Positions 1-12,169 of a DNA stretch of 64,000 bases are shown here, piece after piece (position 1 is the stretch's first letter; each line of letters starts with the position of its first letter). Made by a program: the position numbers and the translations under genes. The stretch comes from Phoenix dactylifera (Eukaryota; Streptophyta; Magnoliopsida; Arecales; Arecaceae). Below the pieces are notes generated by a model. That model searched no databases and had not been told where the DNA came from. It was given only the letters and a program-made list of their open reading frames with translations. The DNA is taken from positions 24,117,399 through 24,181,398 of the forward strand of contig NC_052394.1 in the NCBI RefSeq assembly GCF_009389715.1, read 5' to 3'.

Positions 1-1521
1 TCGTACTAAGGCATCCAAATATCTGTGGTTATAGAGTAAGGTTAAATGCTTCTGAGAGCATACTTATGTACATAGGTTTGTAAATATGCTTATAGAGTAA
101 GGTTAAATGCTTCTGATCAGCATCTGGCCTCAAATGCCTCCTTGGTGAAATCAGTAATGAACTTCTTAGATCAAAATCCATACTAGTGTTCATGGTCTAC
201 ATTATATAAAATGATCGGAGGCAAAAAGTTATGCATCTTTGAGGTTGTTCCCCTATTCATCAAATCGATACAAAATAGATAATTTTAACAAGGCAATACC
301 ATATTTTGGTTTCATCTGAAGTACTAAAAGGTATCCGAATCAATTGAAATTTAATATGCATATATTTTAAAATATTTAGATCAAGATCAATGACTTGGGT
401 TTGTAAATTATATAGCCTATGATATATTTTTGCCTAGAGAAATCATTCAGTCTACTTTTCAAGCATTATACATCACATGCATAAAAGGAGAAGTTTTTAC
501 AACTAATTATCTTTGATATCCTTGAATCCATGAAGAGATCTATCTATATATCCATCAAATATAGGTAAACTAAAGGCAACTTCATGGAAAGGAACTCAAA
601 GTAGACGAGAGAAAAGAAGAAATCATATTGCACATAAGGGGCGAACACACACACACTGAAAGAATGCCCATCTATATATTCAACCAGGCTCCCTAATAAC
701 TCATCAGAGAAGTACGCAAAGTAATAAAATACGCGCAATTTAAATTAATATGTATAGCTAAACTATTTTGAACATTATATAGGAACAAAATGTCCCCTGG
801 TCATTCAAAAAAAGGGGGGTTATTCCCATTAATATAGTTTACTGCTTCTTACTATTTATAGTTTACTGCTTCTTTACTATTTATCATCCAACTTTTCAAC
901 TTGTTCAACAAATTTAGATGGATACCTCCTGCTGAATTTTATCTTCACCCCTCAAGCAGGACTTACAGAATACCTCCTGCTGCTTTCTTTGATTTTATGC
1001 TCATATTTTCCTCTAAATAAAGTGAAGCTTTCCTGGCCTAACGTTATATGGCTGTAGTCATTAACTTAATTATACTCCGCCAAATTTTAACATTGGATTC
1101 TATTTCTTGGATCAGAGGTTCTAATTGTTTGAATGAGAAGTCGTCTGTGAAATGAAGTTTCTAAGCCTAGAACCGACGAAACACTAGTCCATACTCAACC
1201 TTCCCTTCCCATTCTAATTTCTATATAGTAGTAATCTCATCAGGGCACTCATTTCCCAACTTCTGAATACCTTTTCCCTTCTTTCTTTATTACTAATTTA
1301 TGATAAGACAACTGGTTTTTTTATATTGAAGTCATCCTTCCTTTTGCATAAAGGCTAAATAGCTAAAAAGGTTTTAGCAGACAAGGTTAGCACAATATTA
1401 CAATTTAGATTGTTTAATCAAATTTTGCTAATGTGGTATATGGTCAAGTTTGCCTTGCAAATGAGGAAGAATTTTCAGACAATCCTGCAACAAATTTTAC
1501 CCTCACTACACCGAAGCATCA
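1..1521. other. AT-rich intergenic DNA, no gene seen
   Basis: I see no coding region, RNA gene or clear repeat. The only open frames are short and lack codon bias or recognisable motifs. A short direct repeat built on ATAGAGTAAGGTTAAATGCT occurs at about 31-50 and 91-110. Confidence 0.6.
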
Positions 1522-1650
1522 AATATTCGAGCAACAGTTGTCAGCTTGGTGGATTCACAGACAACTCTTCACAGAAGAGGTCCTGAGTTCAATCTTGAGC
1601 GGTGGCAATTAATCACTACATTGCCCAAAAAAAAGAAAAAAAAACCAGAA
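1522..1650 (+). repeat. Possible tRNA-derived SINE fragment with A-rich tail
   Basis: A box-B-like GAGTTCAATCT follows a box-A-like stretch (TCAGCTTGGTGGA), and the unit ends in an A-rich run at 1627-1645. That order is typical of tRNA-derived SINEs. No target-site duplication was found and the tRNA match is weak, so this could also be the edge of the LTR-like copy that follows. Confidence 0.3.
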
Positions 1651-1689
1651 AATTTCCAAATCAGTGAGGCACCACAACTAATACGGCTG

Positions 1690-1995
1690 GGGAGAAAGGA
1701 TGATTGTCTCAACCCACTCAATTTGAATCTTTTAGAAAATTTAGAAAAGGATAGAAAAATTACAAAAGTAGGGTTTACGTCCTACTTTGCACAATTCAGG
1801 TTAAACTCCTCTTATAGTTTGAATAGGACTAGTTTTCAAAAATAAATACGATCAACAGAAATAATTACGAAAAAAACTAAGAACTAGATTGCTAAAAATA
1901 AATATGACTATAACCAAGTTATGACCTTTTGAAGTTAATTTGATGCATGATTCGAATTTCTAATGCTGCAGATTCCGCTTCTGAATCCTATCTAG
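1690..1995 (-). repeat. Old LTR fragment, copy A of a family also at 56.8-59.8 kb
   Basis: The stretch shares ordered blocks with 56790-57405 in the same orientation and with 58303-58705 and 59177-59800 in reverse. Shared features are the GTAGGGTTTA-like block, the TGCACAATTCAGG block, the 'AATAGGACTAGTTTTCAAAAATAAATA' type block (long form at 1822-1848) and a terminal CCGCTTCTG. Identity is low, so the copy is old. No internal domain adjoins it. Confidence 0.45.
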
Positions 1996-1999
1996 TTCT

Positions 2000-2690
2000 A
2001 TCCATTGTGGTCAAAATTGTTTATATCGAGTCTGGTGATCCATCTAGATATCCATAATGGCTAAAGTGGTTTGCATTATATTAGTGCCCAAAGTAGTCTA
2101 AATCGAGTCAAGTGATCGTTATGGATCAACAAGAAGTATCAAAACCTAGATTTTCAAAATCTTAATCTTGAGAGTTACATTGGCGAATGCCATCTTTTTA
2201 TTAGTAAGAAAAAGAATAGTTGGTTTCTAAAGGCAAGTCGAGTGCATATACGCATGCCAAAAGTCATGGACCCTTAACCTCCAAATATTTGTTGGATCAC
2301 ATCCATATTCTCTGTATTCTGATTATTGATCTGAATAAAAAAAATATAAGAATAGTATTGTGGCATAAACTTAAGGTTAGAATCAGACATTATTATTTTG
2401 GGGCCTTAGATTTTCTTCTATGACGCATCTCAGATAATTTGTCATATAATTAGCAGCTGTTTTCTTGTTTCTTCGGCAGATTAGTTTAGCTTATGAAATT
2501 GGACCTCGAATTATAGGGACAAAGCTTAGCTTAGTTGTAAGATGTTGAATTTAGACTCGAGTTCTTCTGATTCTCAATGCAAAAGATGCTTATGATATTT
2601 GTTCGTCTAGCATACGTATATGTACTTCTCCGTGCCAAATATATATGCTCTTAATTGTTTAGAAATGCTTTCCTTCGTTCTTCTTCCCAA
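2000..2690. other. AT-rich intergenic DNA, nothing recognised
   Basis: There are short open frames only (for example 2220-2423), with no protein family signal. No tRNA, hairpin array or tandem repeat was seen. Confidence 0.5.
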
Positions 2691-2754
2691 CAGGACACGT
2701 TTGATACCCTGCATAAAACTGGAGTTGTTTTGGAGTTCATGCATGCATTGCAAA

Positions 2755-3062
2755 TTGGGGCTTGAGTGTATTTGGCCCACCCGATTACCCGTTTGGGTTA
2801 AAAATAGGTCTAGCCCAAACCCGACTAAAGTTTATTATTTCATAATATTGCTTCATAAGTAAATGAGCTAGTTAAAAATTGGGCTCTCTCCTATGACACA
2901 AGTAAATGCTGCATAATACATTGTTCCAGCTAAGCCCATTTTAATTTATCCTATACTTTCTCATTATTTTCTCTAAATAATAACATATAAAAATAAATTG
3001 ATTCGAGCCTGAAGTCGGTCTTCTCAATGGGCCTCAAGCTGGCTCGAGCCCATTTTCAGCCC
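2755..3062. repeat. Low-complexity dispersed repeat rich in GGGC/GAGCC words
   Basis: Alternating words such as GGGCTTGAG, TAGCCCAAACCCG, GGGCCTCAAG and CTCGAGCCC recur through the stretch. Similar degenerate word clusters occur at 22640-23130 and 53110-53230, so this is probably dispersed transposon-derived sequence. The family cannot be named from sequence alone. Confidence 0.35.
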
Positions 3063-3262
3063 TAACTCGGAGAGTCCAAGGCTGGCGCCGTAGGTGAAGA
3101 TGGTGGCGCGGTTGAGATAGTTGTGACTGTCAACGGAGTCAAAGGCCCACCTGCTTAGTGTCTCGTCCACTGTCTAAGCCAATTCCCTCCAAGAGTGTTG
3201 CCCCGAGTTTGGAGAGAGCGCTGATCACCGTGGAGTCGACAAGGAGAAACAGCGGCCTAGGT
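3062..3262 (-). pseudogene. Unidentified protein-like relic with a frameshift
   Basis: This 200 bp island is clearly more GC-rich than its surroundings. Read on the minus strand it gives two clean peptide stretches in different frames. The upstream one contains LLVDSTVISALSKLGATLLE. The downstream one contains WAFDSVDSHNYLNRATIF followed by TYGASLGLSE. The composition looks like real protein, and a frame change near 3165 joins them. I do not recognise the family and assign no function. No start or stop context was found. Confidence 0.3.
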
Positions 3263-4050
3263 TTCATGGGAATTTTGCTTAAGTAACATTAAATCAGTTG
3301 CTAGGTTTTGGTATTACTATGTTACATAAAAACGACCGCAAATTTGTCGAGAAGGAATGTATTTAATATTATACTCATCTCACTCGTTGATGATACAAAT
3401 TATTTTGCATGTCTTCAAATATCAGGCTTCATGTTGATTGGCAGAATTTGCTGATATCACAGCATATAGAACATGCTCTAGAAGTAGTTATCTACAAGAC
3501 TTTGGTTGCAATTCGAATTACCTATTTAATACAAATATAAATATTAAGTCGGCAAGTCTTACCAACTTTATTTTATTGGCATATGCTGAGAAAAATTCGT
3601 ATACAGTAGAAAACACCTCGGGGCTGGGGAGAGAGCTACCAACGGTGGAAATCACCTCGCAACTTAAAACCTTGAAGAAAGAATTGAAGTTGAGAAAAAA
3701 TTATCTATCAATCCCTCGCCCGACCTTAATATAATTAAAGTCCCCAACTAACAAGCTTAATTAATTCAAAAAAGAAATCTATCTAGGTCTCAAAATGGAT
3801 GATTAATTAAGGAATGGTTCCTAAGCTGCAAGTTCAACATAGTTGAGGACAAGAAAGGATAAAGGGTCCCTGAATGTTATTTGCTCCAAAATCATTTAAA
3901 TCAAAACAGAACAATTCATTTGCTCCAAGATCATCAAGCAGGCACTTATATAAATGGAAAAAAAGGGTAACAAGATAAACAATAAGCAAAAATGTACTTA
4001 ATAATCATACAATACATAATATTATCATCCTGGCACAGTTTGAGGCCAGT
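3263..4050. other. Intergenic DNA and 3' flank of the GH3 gene
   Basis: The stretch is AT-rich. The part nearest 4050 should contain the 3'UTR of the leftward GH3 gene; AT-rich ATTGTATG/ATTATT-like words lie at 3990-4030 on that strand. The open frame at 3438-3734 has no recognisable motif and is not called. Confidence 0.4.
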
Positions 4051-7000
4051 CTACAAATAACTTTCATTATTGATGCTCATTTTCAGACCAAATCCAAGTG
4101 GAAACAGGGGGTCGTAGTTCTGATGCCCAGCATTTATTGGCAAATGATCAACTGACTTGAACCATGTCACAGGCAGCACGCCCTCAAACTGATGATCTCC
4201 AAAAAGAACATCTGCTATCCCCCCTCCTTCTGTCCCTGGTAACCAGGCAGCAACGAGAGCATCTATTTTCTCCATCAAATTTGGCTCAAAAATCAAAGGC
4301 CTCCCAGATATCACAATCACCAAGGTGGGAACTTTATTTGCTACAAAAGAGATAATTTCTGCACCATTAAAAGGGATGTCAAGCTCTGTTCTGTCTCCCA
4401 AAAATTCTGCATAGGGAGCCTCCCCAACAACGACAACCGCAAATGAGAATGCCTTATCTGCAAAGGTGGCCTCTGATGGGTGTTGCTCGTGTATCACTTC
4501 TGTTTCTTTACCTACTGCTTCCTTGATGGCTTCTAATATAGTTGTGCCTGCAAATGGATATTTTAGAAAACTTCCTTGTTTTTCACATGGGGCAAAACAA
4601 AGTTTTGGGACATCCACTGCTCCATTCTAAACACACACAACAAAAATTCCACACAACAGAATGGCAGAATTAGGGCCAAAAATTGAAATTCGGACATTAG
4701 CTTCCAAATTTAGGAGCACTAAACTGAATTCATGGGAAATCAGCTACAAAATGTTAAGAAAACATCCTGTTTGGGTTAAAAAAGGAAATTATCTGCATCT
4801 ATTTCCAATTATCATTTAAGATATCCCAAGGTTGCTGATGATTTTTCCATTGACATATGTTAATTTTTCAATTGTATACCATAAGCGTACAATGCAAGTC
4901 TCAAGGTGCAGGGAACACTTCCTCTAGGGACTCCTCAAATCCATAGTGCACATGCCAATCATTTCTTGAGTGTTTCACTCTCACTCCAACTCCATACTTA
5001 CATCTCTCTATCCTTACATCTTTAGCACATTTTTCTTATTGCTTGGTATCCAACAATTTCAAACCAGATAATACTTTCTAACAAACAAAATTAATACATA
5101 AATATCCCTCATTCCTCTTCTTAAAAGCTACATAGCATAGACATCTACAAATTTCTGACGGCTGGTTCTTTTGGAATCATAAATCATTAAAGAAATTTAT
5201 ATATGTCAAATATGCATACAGGAATGCAGTAGAGAGATGTTAAAGTAAATAACTTACAAGCAAATGGAAACATGGAAGTGGTATGAAAAAGAATAGAAGA
5301 AAATACATCGTGCAGGAAAATAACTCTATCTGAAATAATTCTATATCTCTAAAGCAAACAACATACCAATCGTGGTCCTTCCACTGCCTCCATACCATGT
5401 TATAGTCCATCCCCCGCATTGATATCCAATATCATCAGCATGCATTCCAGTGACAAGAATTCTTTTAGCATCTCTATTTAGAGGAAGAAAAGGAATCTTT
5501 GGATCCTTTCCATTTTTTAATAGAACTAAAGACTTCCGAACTGCCTCACGGGCCAACAGTCGATGTTCCTAAAGAGTACAAAAATTAGTCTACATATACA
5601 GCTTAACTGATTACAAAACTTAATTACAAAGCTCATACAATCAGCCTACTTATGTGGAAAGAACTTTAGCAAAAATATCATGGCCAACAAAGGAATAAGC
5701 AAGGACAACTACGCCAGGAAGACAGGATCAAAAACTTCCTTACTCTTATTACCTCCCATTGTGATATTGAAAACTGAATTTTCTTTTTGAGAGATGAAGG
5801 GAGGCTTATGTGGAATCAAAATATGATAAAAAAAAAAACTGAATTTTCTTTTGAAAACTGAATTTTCATTCATTGACTAGCAAGCGGGGGAGAGTCAAGT
5901 AAAGTACAACAACGTTAGGGTGGGGCGCTCGTTTACTTAGTTGCTTTGGCACACTACTCTTCTTTTCTTTTTTCAGGCAGCCTTGAAGAGGGCGGCTTTG
6001 CTCATGCACGAAGGGGGGGAGAGGGGAAGAGCTGAGTTAAGATGAATGGGTATAGAAATCTAACTTCAGATGATTGCACCAAAAAACTTACTTCAGATGG
6101 GAGAATCTGACATACTGATTGATGGTTAAACACGATGATCTATAAAGGCAAAAATGGCAAGGTGTCTTGTGAAAACAAGTTATGCTAATAAAACCCATGG
6201 AGATTGTTTTCTTCCAAAGGAAATACACTGGCTTTTAAATCGTGTGATTATACTGTGTAGAGGGAATTTCTTCTTCAATTAGGGCTAACAGGAGAAGGTG
6301 ATAGCTAACCAAGCTAGTAAAGTCTTTTTGGTGCTCTACCAAGAGACCTGGGTTCAAATCCTACCTTCATTAGGGGAGGGCTACCCATGTTAAGTAGCCT
6401 TTGCTCATGGGCCTCTTCTACCAGAACAAAGCAAATGGGAAAAAATAGCAGACTATTCAGGAGAGAGGGTGACATTTCAGTGATGACATAGGTATAGAGG
6501 ATATGGAATGAAACAGAATACAAATTGACAATACATCTAGATGAACTGTGAGCTGACTATATGAAGGAGAGTTCATTCATCTTTCTTCTTCAATTAACTA
6601 ATACAGTGAATTTTCCTTCTTGCATAAGACTCAAAGGGCTACAAAGGAGAGCAACATGGTACAGTTCAGATTGATTAATCAACTTTTTGAAAGAGATTGG
6701 TCAAGCTTACCTTGCAACCAACTACATCAAGCAAAGATCGATCTGAGAAAGGCTGCTCGAACAGTCCAGAAACAAATTTTACCCTTAGGATCCGCTCTAC
6801 AGCATCATCAATCCGTGAGATAGGTATCTCCCCAGATTCTACCAGAAATATCAAATCTTCTAGGAACGTTTCATATCTGTGAGGCACCATAACCTGTAAA
6901 TTCTTCAGCTAGAAACATGAAACAAATAAATAATTGCAGAGTGTTCTACATTTTTGCTATTCAGATGTTACCATGTCAATTCCAGCATTAATTGAAGCAG

Positions 7001-8657
7001 AAATGCAATATTGGTAATCCAACCCATGTGGCTGAGAGAGCCTATCTATACCTTCCCAATCTGATACGACGAAACCCTGAAAGCAAAATCCTTGATCTTG
7101 AGAGTTAATTCTACAAAGACCACTATTTGGTTAAAAATTAAGGAAAAGTATATGTCAAACACAATCTGAGTGCAGGAAGACATGACAAAAGTGGTTGATC
7201 TATGTCTTCAAAATATTTTGACTGTAATGCTGATTGACCATATCAGCTTTCTATTATTCTGGTTATTTGTCTGAAGAAACACATTAGAATAACACTATAA
7301 CATGGCAGTGGGTGTCAGTACCTTAAAACCCAATTTGTCCTTCAGAAGATCTGTTATGAGAATGCAATTAGAATGCAATGGTTTTCCATTCCAGCTGGAA
7401 TATGAAGCCATAATTGTAGAAACTCCCTGAGCAAGGCAATCGAGGTAAGGCCTCAGATGAATCTTCTCCAACTCCTCAAAGGTGCAAATGGTATTTCCTT
7501 CATTTCTCCCATTGTGCGTGCCCCCATCTCCAACAAAATGCTTGGCACAGGCAATCACATTCTTGCTGCAATCATGTAAGAAGCTCGATGAGCAATGCCA
7601 GGGATGAGTTCTGGAGGTCAAGAGAACACTGACTACATCTACAACTATCAAGATCAGAGATTTTATCAATGATGAAACGAGGATAGCGTAACAGGTAACA
7701 CAGGAGTAGTTGAACACATAGAATGATGTAATTGAATCCTGCAAGACAAGGGGACATGATTGTTTTGGGGTCTAGAATGAATAGTTACAGCAATTTTACA
7801 ATCAAAAAAGGAACTTTGAGACTGGTTCATCAATACCTTCCCGCAAGAAAAGGGTAGCCGGCAGGGTGCCCTTCAGGAGGTGATCCCTGCAAGCCGGCTA
7901 CGATGGCAGCCATGGTCCGCACAACCTCCGTGTCCTCGCTGTAGCTCTCGTAGCATCTTCCCCATCTCGGGTCCCTGCAGACCTATAATTATATTGCAGC
8001 GCAACGGATCCGTCAAGAACCAGTAGCGGGCACTGGTTAAATTTCAAATACGAAGTTCCAAAGAACCTTAATTTACTTCAAAATAGTAGTTCAACTTACA
8101 GCCACACAAGGGGCAAAAGCCCAGTGGATGCCGCTTGCTCTGACTTCTAAAGCCGTGGCCTCTCCAATCCTCCGTGCGAGATCTCCATCTCTGGAATCGA
8201 ATCAGATTTTGTACCAAGAGGATTACAAAGAGATTATAAGGATTTGAAGGAGCAAGTGGACGAGTTCAGAGGGCGCTGCTGCGGACCTGGTAGCGCCGAG
8301 GCCGACGTTGTGGGGGAAGATGGTGGCGCCGTAGAGGTTATTGTTGCCGTGGACGGCGTCGGTGCCATAGATGATGGGAATGCCAAGGCGGGAGGCGAGG
8401 GCCCAGCTCTGCATCTCGTCCACCATGTCGGCCCACTCCTCGGCCGAGGCGCGCTTCCTCGGGGCGCTGCCGCCGGCGTTGAGGACGCTGCCGATGGAGC
8501 GGCCGGTGAGGGCAGCGGGGGAGGCGACGGACCGCTCGATCTGGGCCATTTGGCCGGCCTTCTCCGCCAGTGTCATGCGAGAAAGCAGGTCCCGAACCCT
8601 CGCCTCCACTGGCTGCTTCGGATCCTTGTATACCAGCACTTCCACTTCATTTGCCAT
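4051..8657 (-). CDS. Glycoside hydrolase family 3 beta-glucosidase (ExoI-like), 8 exons
   Basis: Predicted to hydrolyse beta-D-glucosidic bonds in cell-wall glucans or glucosides. Coding exons on the minus strand are 8657-8287, 8190-8100, 7982-7837, 7565-7322, 7076-6972, 6893-6711, 5568-5367 and 4547-4051. All junctions are GT-AG and in frame, giving 612 residues. Family landmarks are the [15 protein letters not shown] motif, [18 protein letters not shown] with the expected nucleophile Asp290, [18 protein letters not shown] with the expected acid/base Glu490, and the [17 protein letters not shown] / TWFKSVD C-domain signature. Length matches mature barley ExoI. Plant homologues are usually secreted, but this one starts [13 protein letters not shown] with no hydrophobic signal segment, so a cytosolic form or an unseen upstream exon is possible. 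Intron 6 is about 1.1 kb and holds a SINE-like insert. The exact physiological substrate is unknown. Confidence 0.93.
6299..6440 (+). mobile_element. SINE-like tRNA-derived insert in GH3 intron 6
   Basis: A box-A-like TAGCTAACCAAGCTAGTAA lies at 6302-6320 and a good box B, GGTTCAAATCC, at 6351-6361. Spacing fits an internal pol III promoter. It is oriented opposite to the GH3 gene and lies wholly within its sixth intron. The 3' tail and duplication boundaries are not clear. Confidence 0.5.
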
Positions 8658-9300
8658 CGACGACGACGATCAGCTCTCACCTCTCTTTCTTTCCCCTTCT
8701 CTCTCGAGTTCTTCTGAGAGAGAACAGGAAACGAGCGGCTGGTAGGCTAAAAATAGAGCCCGACTAAACCTGGTTCTCGAGGCAGACAAACCTCGCACAA
8801 GCCTCAGGCCTCCGACCCACGCGGAAAAAGAATCTCGCAGCGAAGAGTCAATGGTGATCCGGCCGGCGTATGCTTGGTAAATGATATTGTTGCGTATATA
8901 ATTTTCATCATCACGGATGGACAATTCGCAGATTATACTAAAATTCTTCCTCCACAGCTGACTAATTCTTTCCAACCACCCCTAAATAATTAACCTTTTT
9001 TAAAAATATGCATACAATAATTTATGACATTATGGATTGCTTCTCATTGGTGCCCAAATTCTGCCCTACTATATTTTTATGATCTAGAGGCATACAGAAA
9101 GCAAATCAATCCACTTAGTCCACAATGGTAGAAGATGGAGCGTCAATCCACTGTGGAGAGATGCGGATTTGCATATAAAGAGAAGAAGAAAAATCCATTG
9201 AGGGGCTCCAATCGAGTCTCTTTCGATGCTTAAATTAGGTAGAGCTTTGAAATAATAACAAAAAATAGCAAGAGAATAAAAAATATCAAAGTAGAGTAAT
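8658..9300. other. Upstream flank of the GH3 gene
   Basis: The first 60 bases left of the ATG (on the gene strand) are purine-rich, like a monocot 5'UTR. A weak TATA-like CTATTTTTAG lies on the minus strand at about 8747-8756. Beyond 9000 the sequence is AT-rich with no gene. Confidence 0.35.
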
Positions 9301-9411
9301 CTCTCTAGATTATTAGGTCATGAATGTCTGGCCCAAAATGCTTGCCTAGAGTGCTCGGCCTGGAGCTCAGCCTCAGCCTTTAGAAGCTTAGCTGTAGGAG
9401 CCTCAGCCTGG

Positions 9412-9693
9412 TGGTGGGGACCAAGTGTCGGTCACGCACTTCCCACACCAAAGGGTCCCTCTTAGCTTCTTGGCATTGGCCAAATCAAGGTGTGCCGCCT
9501 TGACCGAATATAGATAGCGCCAGCCAAAGGGAATTTCGGCACTTTGTTCTTTCAAATTCCAAGTATGCTTGGCTATGAATGGAGTCTTGCACTCCTCTTC
9601 GGAATCTAAAGCTTTGTTGGCCAATGAAGACAACTCATATGAGAATGCAGAGGCATCAAAGGCAACTTTGATTCAAAGTGAAAAGAAAATACA
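9412..9693 (-). repeat. 282 bp direct repeat, copy 1 (probable LTR 3' end)
   Basis: It aligns base for base to 10406-10687 with only about ten differences, roughly 96-97% identity by eye. Both copies begin (plus strand) at TGGTGGGGACCAAGTG and stop matching just after AAATACA. The sequences beyond both edges are unrelated, so the copies are discrete. Confidence 0.85.
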
Positions 9694-10177
9694 ATAATCT
9701 TCTCCTAGATTGGGATGGACTGCATTTGTAAAAGAGTTTATGATTCTTACCCTCTCATCTCTTCTTCTTCCTCTCAGTCTAGTGGTGATCCGGGGCTCTT
9801 CTTCGGACTCCCTCACACTAAGGACTTCCTCATATTCTATTCCTTTCCCAAACCGATCTACACATACCCCAAATCCTTCCACTCGACTCCCTCTTCTTAT
9901 TCTTTCACTCCTTCTTTCCCTCACCCGGCATCCACTATGGTTACTTGCCAATTCTTCCTCACTACCCCTTCCTTGGTCCTGCTCATTAGCATGCGGCCAA
10001 GACTCCTCGTTAGTATTTTTTTTCTCCACTTGAAACCCTCCTTTCCAACCTCTTTAAACTTTGATTGGTATCTCTCCTCATTTCAGCCATTGAATTGGAG
10101 AGTTCCTCCAAAATTCTACTCACTCGATTGGACTGAATTTCAAGGGCCTCCAACCTTTGGTTATCCCCGGAATCCAT
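9673..10177 (-). pseudogene. Retrotransposon gag N-terminal stub, frameshifted
   Basis: From the ATG at 10177 the minus strand encodes 55 residues including NQRLEALEIQSNR, ILEELSNSMAEMRRDT and SLKRLERRV, a charged coiled coil typical of plant retrotransposon Gag N-termini. The frame stops at 10012-10010 just after an A8 run (10023-10016 on this strand). An overlapping frame continues to 9673 with an Arg/Glu-rich segment. No zinc knuckle or pol follows. The stub then runs straight into the second copy of the 282 bp repeat. Confidence 0.5.
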
Positions 10178-10405
10178 GGAAATTTTTATTAGATTCAGAA
10201 CAATCCTTCAAAGGCATTCAAAGGGGAAAACTAGTCATGAATTATCAACACCCACAAGGTTCCCTCACGTAGCCCTTCCCTCTTTTACCACTCGGAAATG
10301 ACAAATGGAATAAAGGTTGATTGACTTACTTGTAGGGAAATTCAGATAAATGACTACCTTCAAGATGTTCTTCTTGAGGAAGATCTTTCAATGAAAGCAC
10401 CAAAT

Positions 10406-10687
10406 TGGTGGGGACCAAGTGTCGGTCACGCACTTCCCACACCAAAGGGTCCTTCTTAGCTTCTTGGCGTTGGCCAAATCAAGGTGTGCCGCCTTGACCG
10501 AATATAGATAGCGCGAGCCAAAGAAAATTTCGGCACTTTGCTCCTCCAAATTCCAAGTATGCTTGGCTATGAATGGAGTCTTGCACTCCTCTTCGGAATC
10601 TAAAGCTTTGTTGGCCAATGAAGACAACTCATATGAGAATGCAGAGGCATCAAAGGCAACTTTGATTCAAAGTGAAAAGGAAATACA
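10406..10687 (-). repeat. 282 bp direct repeat, copy 2
   Basis: This is the partner of 9412-9693. On the minus strand it is followed immediately by ATTTGGTGCTTTCATTGAAAG and then the gag leader. That position fits an LTR 3' end next to the start of the internal region. On its right it continues into the GC-rich minisatellite. Confidence 0.85.
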
Positions 10688-11179
10688 TTAATTTAAGGAG
10701 GGTTGATGGTTCCCTGCCTTAGCCTATTCCAAGGGGGGTTGATGTACCTTGCCTTGGCCCAAGTCCCTTAGGACCGAACTAGGCAATATGCCTACCCAAG
10801 CCTGATGGCCGAATGCACTTTACAAGTGGCTAACTAAACAATGTCCAAAAGTCCCTTCCCTCACTCAATTCGGATCTATTTGTAGACTCCCTACATTGGC
10901 ATGCATTGGCTTTCTTTTGGCTGGCTGTTGGTATGCTTTGGCAACTCCTTTGGAACTTCCACTGCAGAGTTTGCTGTCTTAATTCGGTTGGCATTTGGTT
11001 GTTGACATTGATCTGGCTGCTTGCTTGCCTTGGCGGTGGTTGCTTGCAGTTTTTTGCTGTTGCTGGCATTGGTCTGCAGTTGTGGTTGTCGGCGGTTTCT
11101 TGCTGTTGGCCAAGCTCTGGCTACTGCAGAGGCCTTTGGTTGGTTGGATTTGGCCGTTGGCACTCTTCTGTGCTTGCCT

Positions 11180-12150
11180 CTGCAGATGGCTGAACTTGTG
11201 GTCAGAGCCTGGCGCATTGGCTTTGCCAGTGTCGCACGCGGTCTGGTGGGCTGCGCGTTGGCATTGGCAAGCCAGGGGCTGCTCGTGCTTTCCCGTGCCT
11301 GACTTCTTGGTCTGCGGCATGACCCTTTGCTCGCTTGGGCGCTGACGGCAAGGCTGCTGGCCGCCTGGGCGCTGATGGTCTGGTCGCTGGGCGCCTGGGC
11401 GCTGATGGCCTGGTCGCTTGGCGGTTGATGCTGGCTGGCTCCTGCGCGCGCACGGATTCGACTGGCTGATGGTTCGCGCGCTCAGGCGGTTGCCTCCTGT
11501 TGTGCAAGGCACGCGCGCGCGCTGGCTTTGGGCGCCACGGGCCCGCGCGTGCTGACGGTTGCCTCTCATTGCTTCTGGCGCGTGCGTGCGTTGCTCTTGG
11601 GCGCCAAGGACCCGCGCGCACCGGCAGTTGTCGTCCGTTGCTTCTGGCCTGTGCGCGCGTTGGTCTTGGGTGCCACGGGCCCGCGCGCACGGCTGATCTT
11701 TGGCGCGCGTCGGCGGTTGCCGCCCGTTGGTTGCCCCTTGCCTGCGCATCTGCTGTGCCTTGGCGCGCCCTGGCTGTTGCTGTCCGTTGGCTGCCTTTGG
11801 CCTGCGCGTGCCTTGGCTTGTACTGGGATTGCCTTGGCCGCGCTTGCGCCTGTCCCTCTGTCGGTGCGCGTGCGCATTGGTCTGGACCGAAGGCACCCAG
11901 ACCTTGCGCGCGGCTGGATATTTGGCTTGTCCTTTCCGGCCATTCGGTTTGCCTTGCGCTTGGCTCTTGTGGCCTGATGCTTGTCTCGGTTGCAGGGGCG
12001 CCCCAGCCGAAGGTCTGCGGCCTTGGGCGTGCCTCTGCCGTGCCTTGTCGATGTTGCCATTGGCCCAGCCTTTGCCTGCCAAGGCTGGCCGAACCTCGGT
12101 TGTGCCCCAAGGACATGAGCCTTGCTCTTGCTCCGCCTTGGCCTCCATGA
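11180..12150. repeat. GC-rich degenerate minisatellite inside the retroelement block
   Basis: About 1 kb of strongly GC-rich sequence is built from imperfect units of roughly 65-75 bp. The clearest units lie at about 11510-11720, each containing GGGCGCCA-GG-CCCGCGCG, a GGTTG/GTTGTC core and TTGCTTCTGGC. GCTGATGGCCTGGTCGC-type units occur at 11340-11430. Stops are rare in all six frames, which creates long spurious open frames on both strands. Confidence 0.7.
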
Positions 12151-12169
12151 TTTGGCTGATTTGGTGGGG

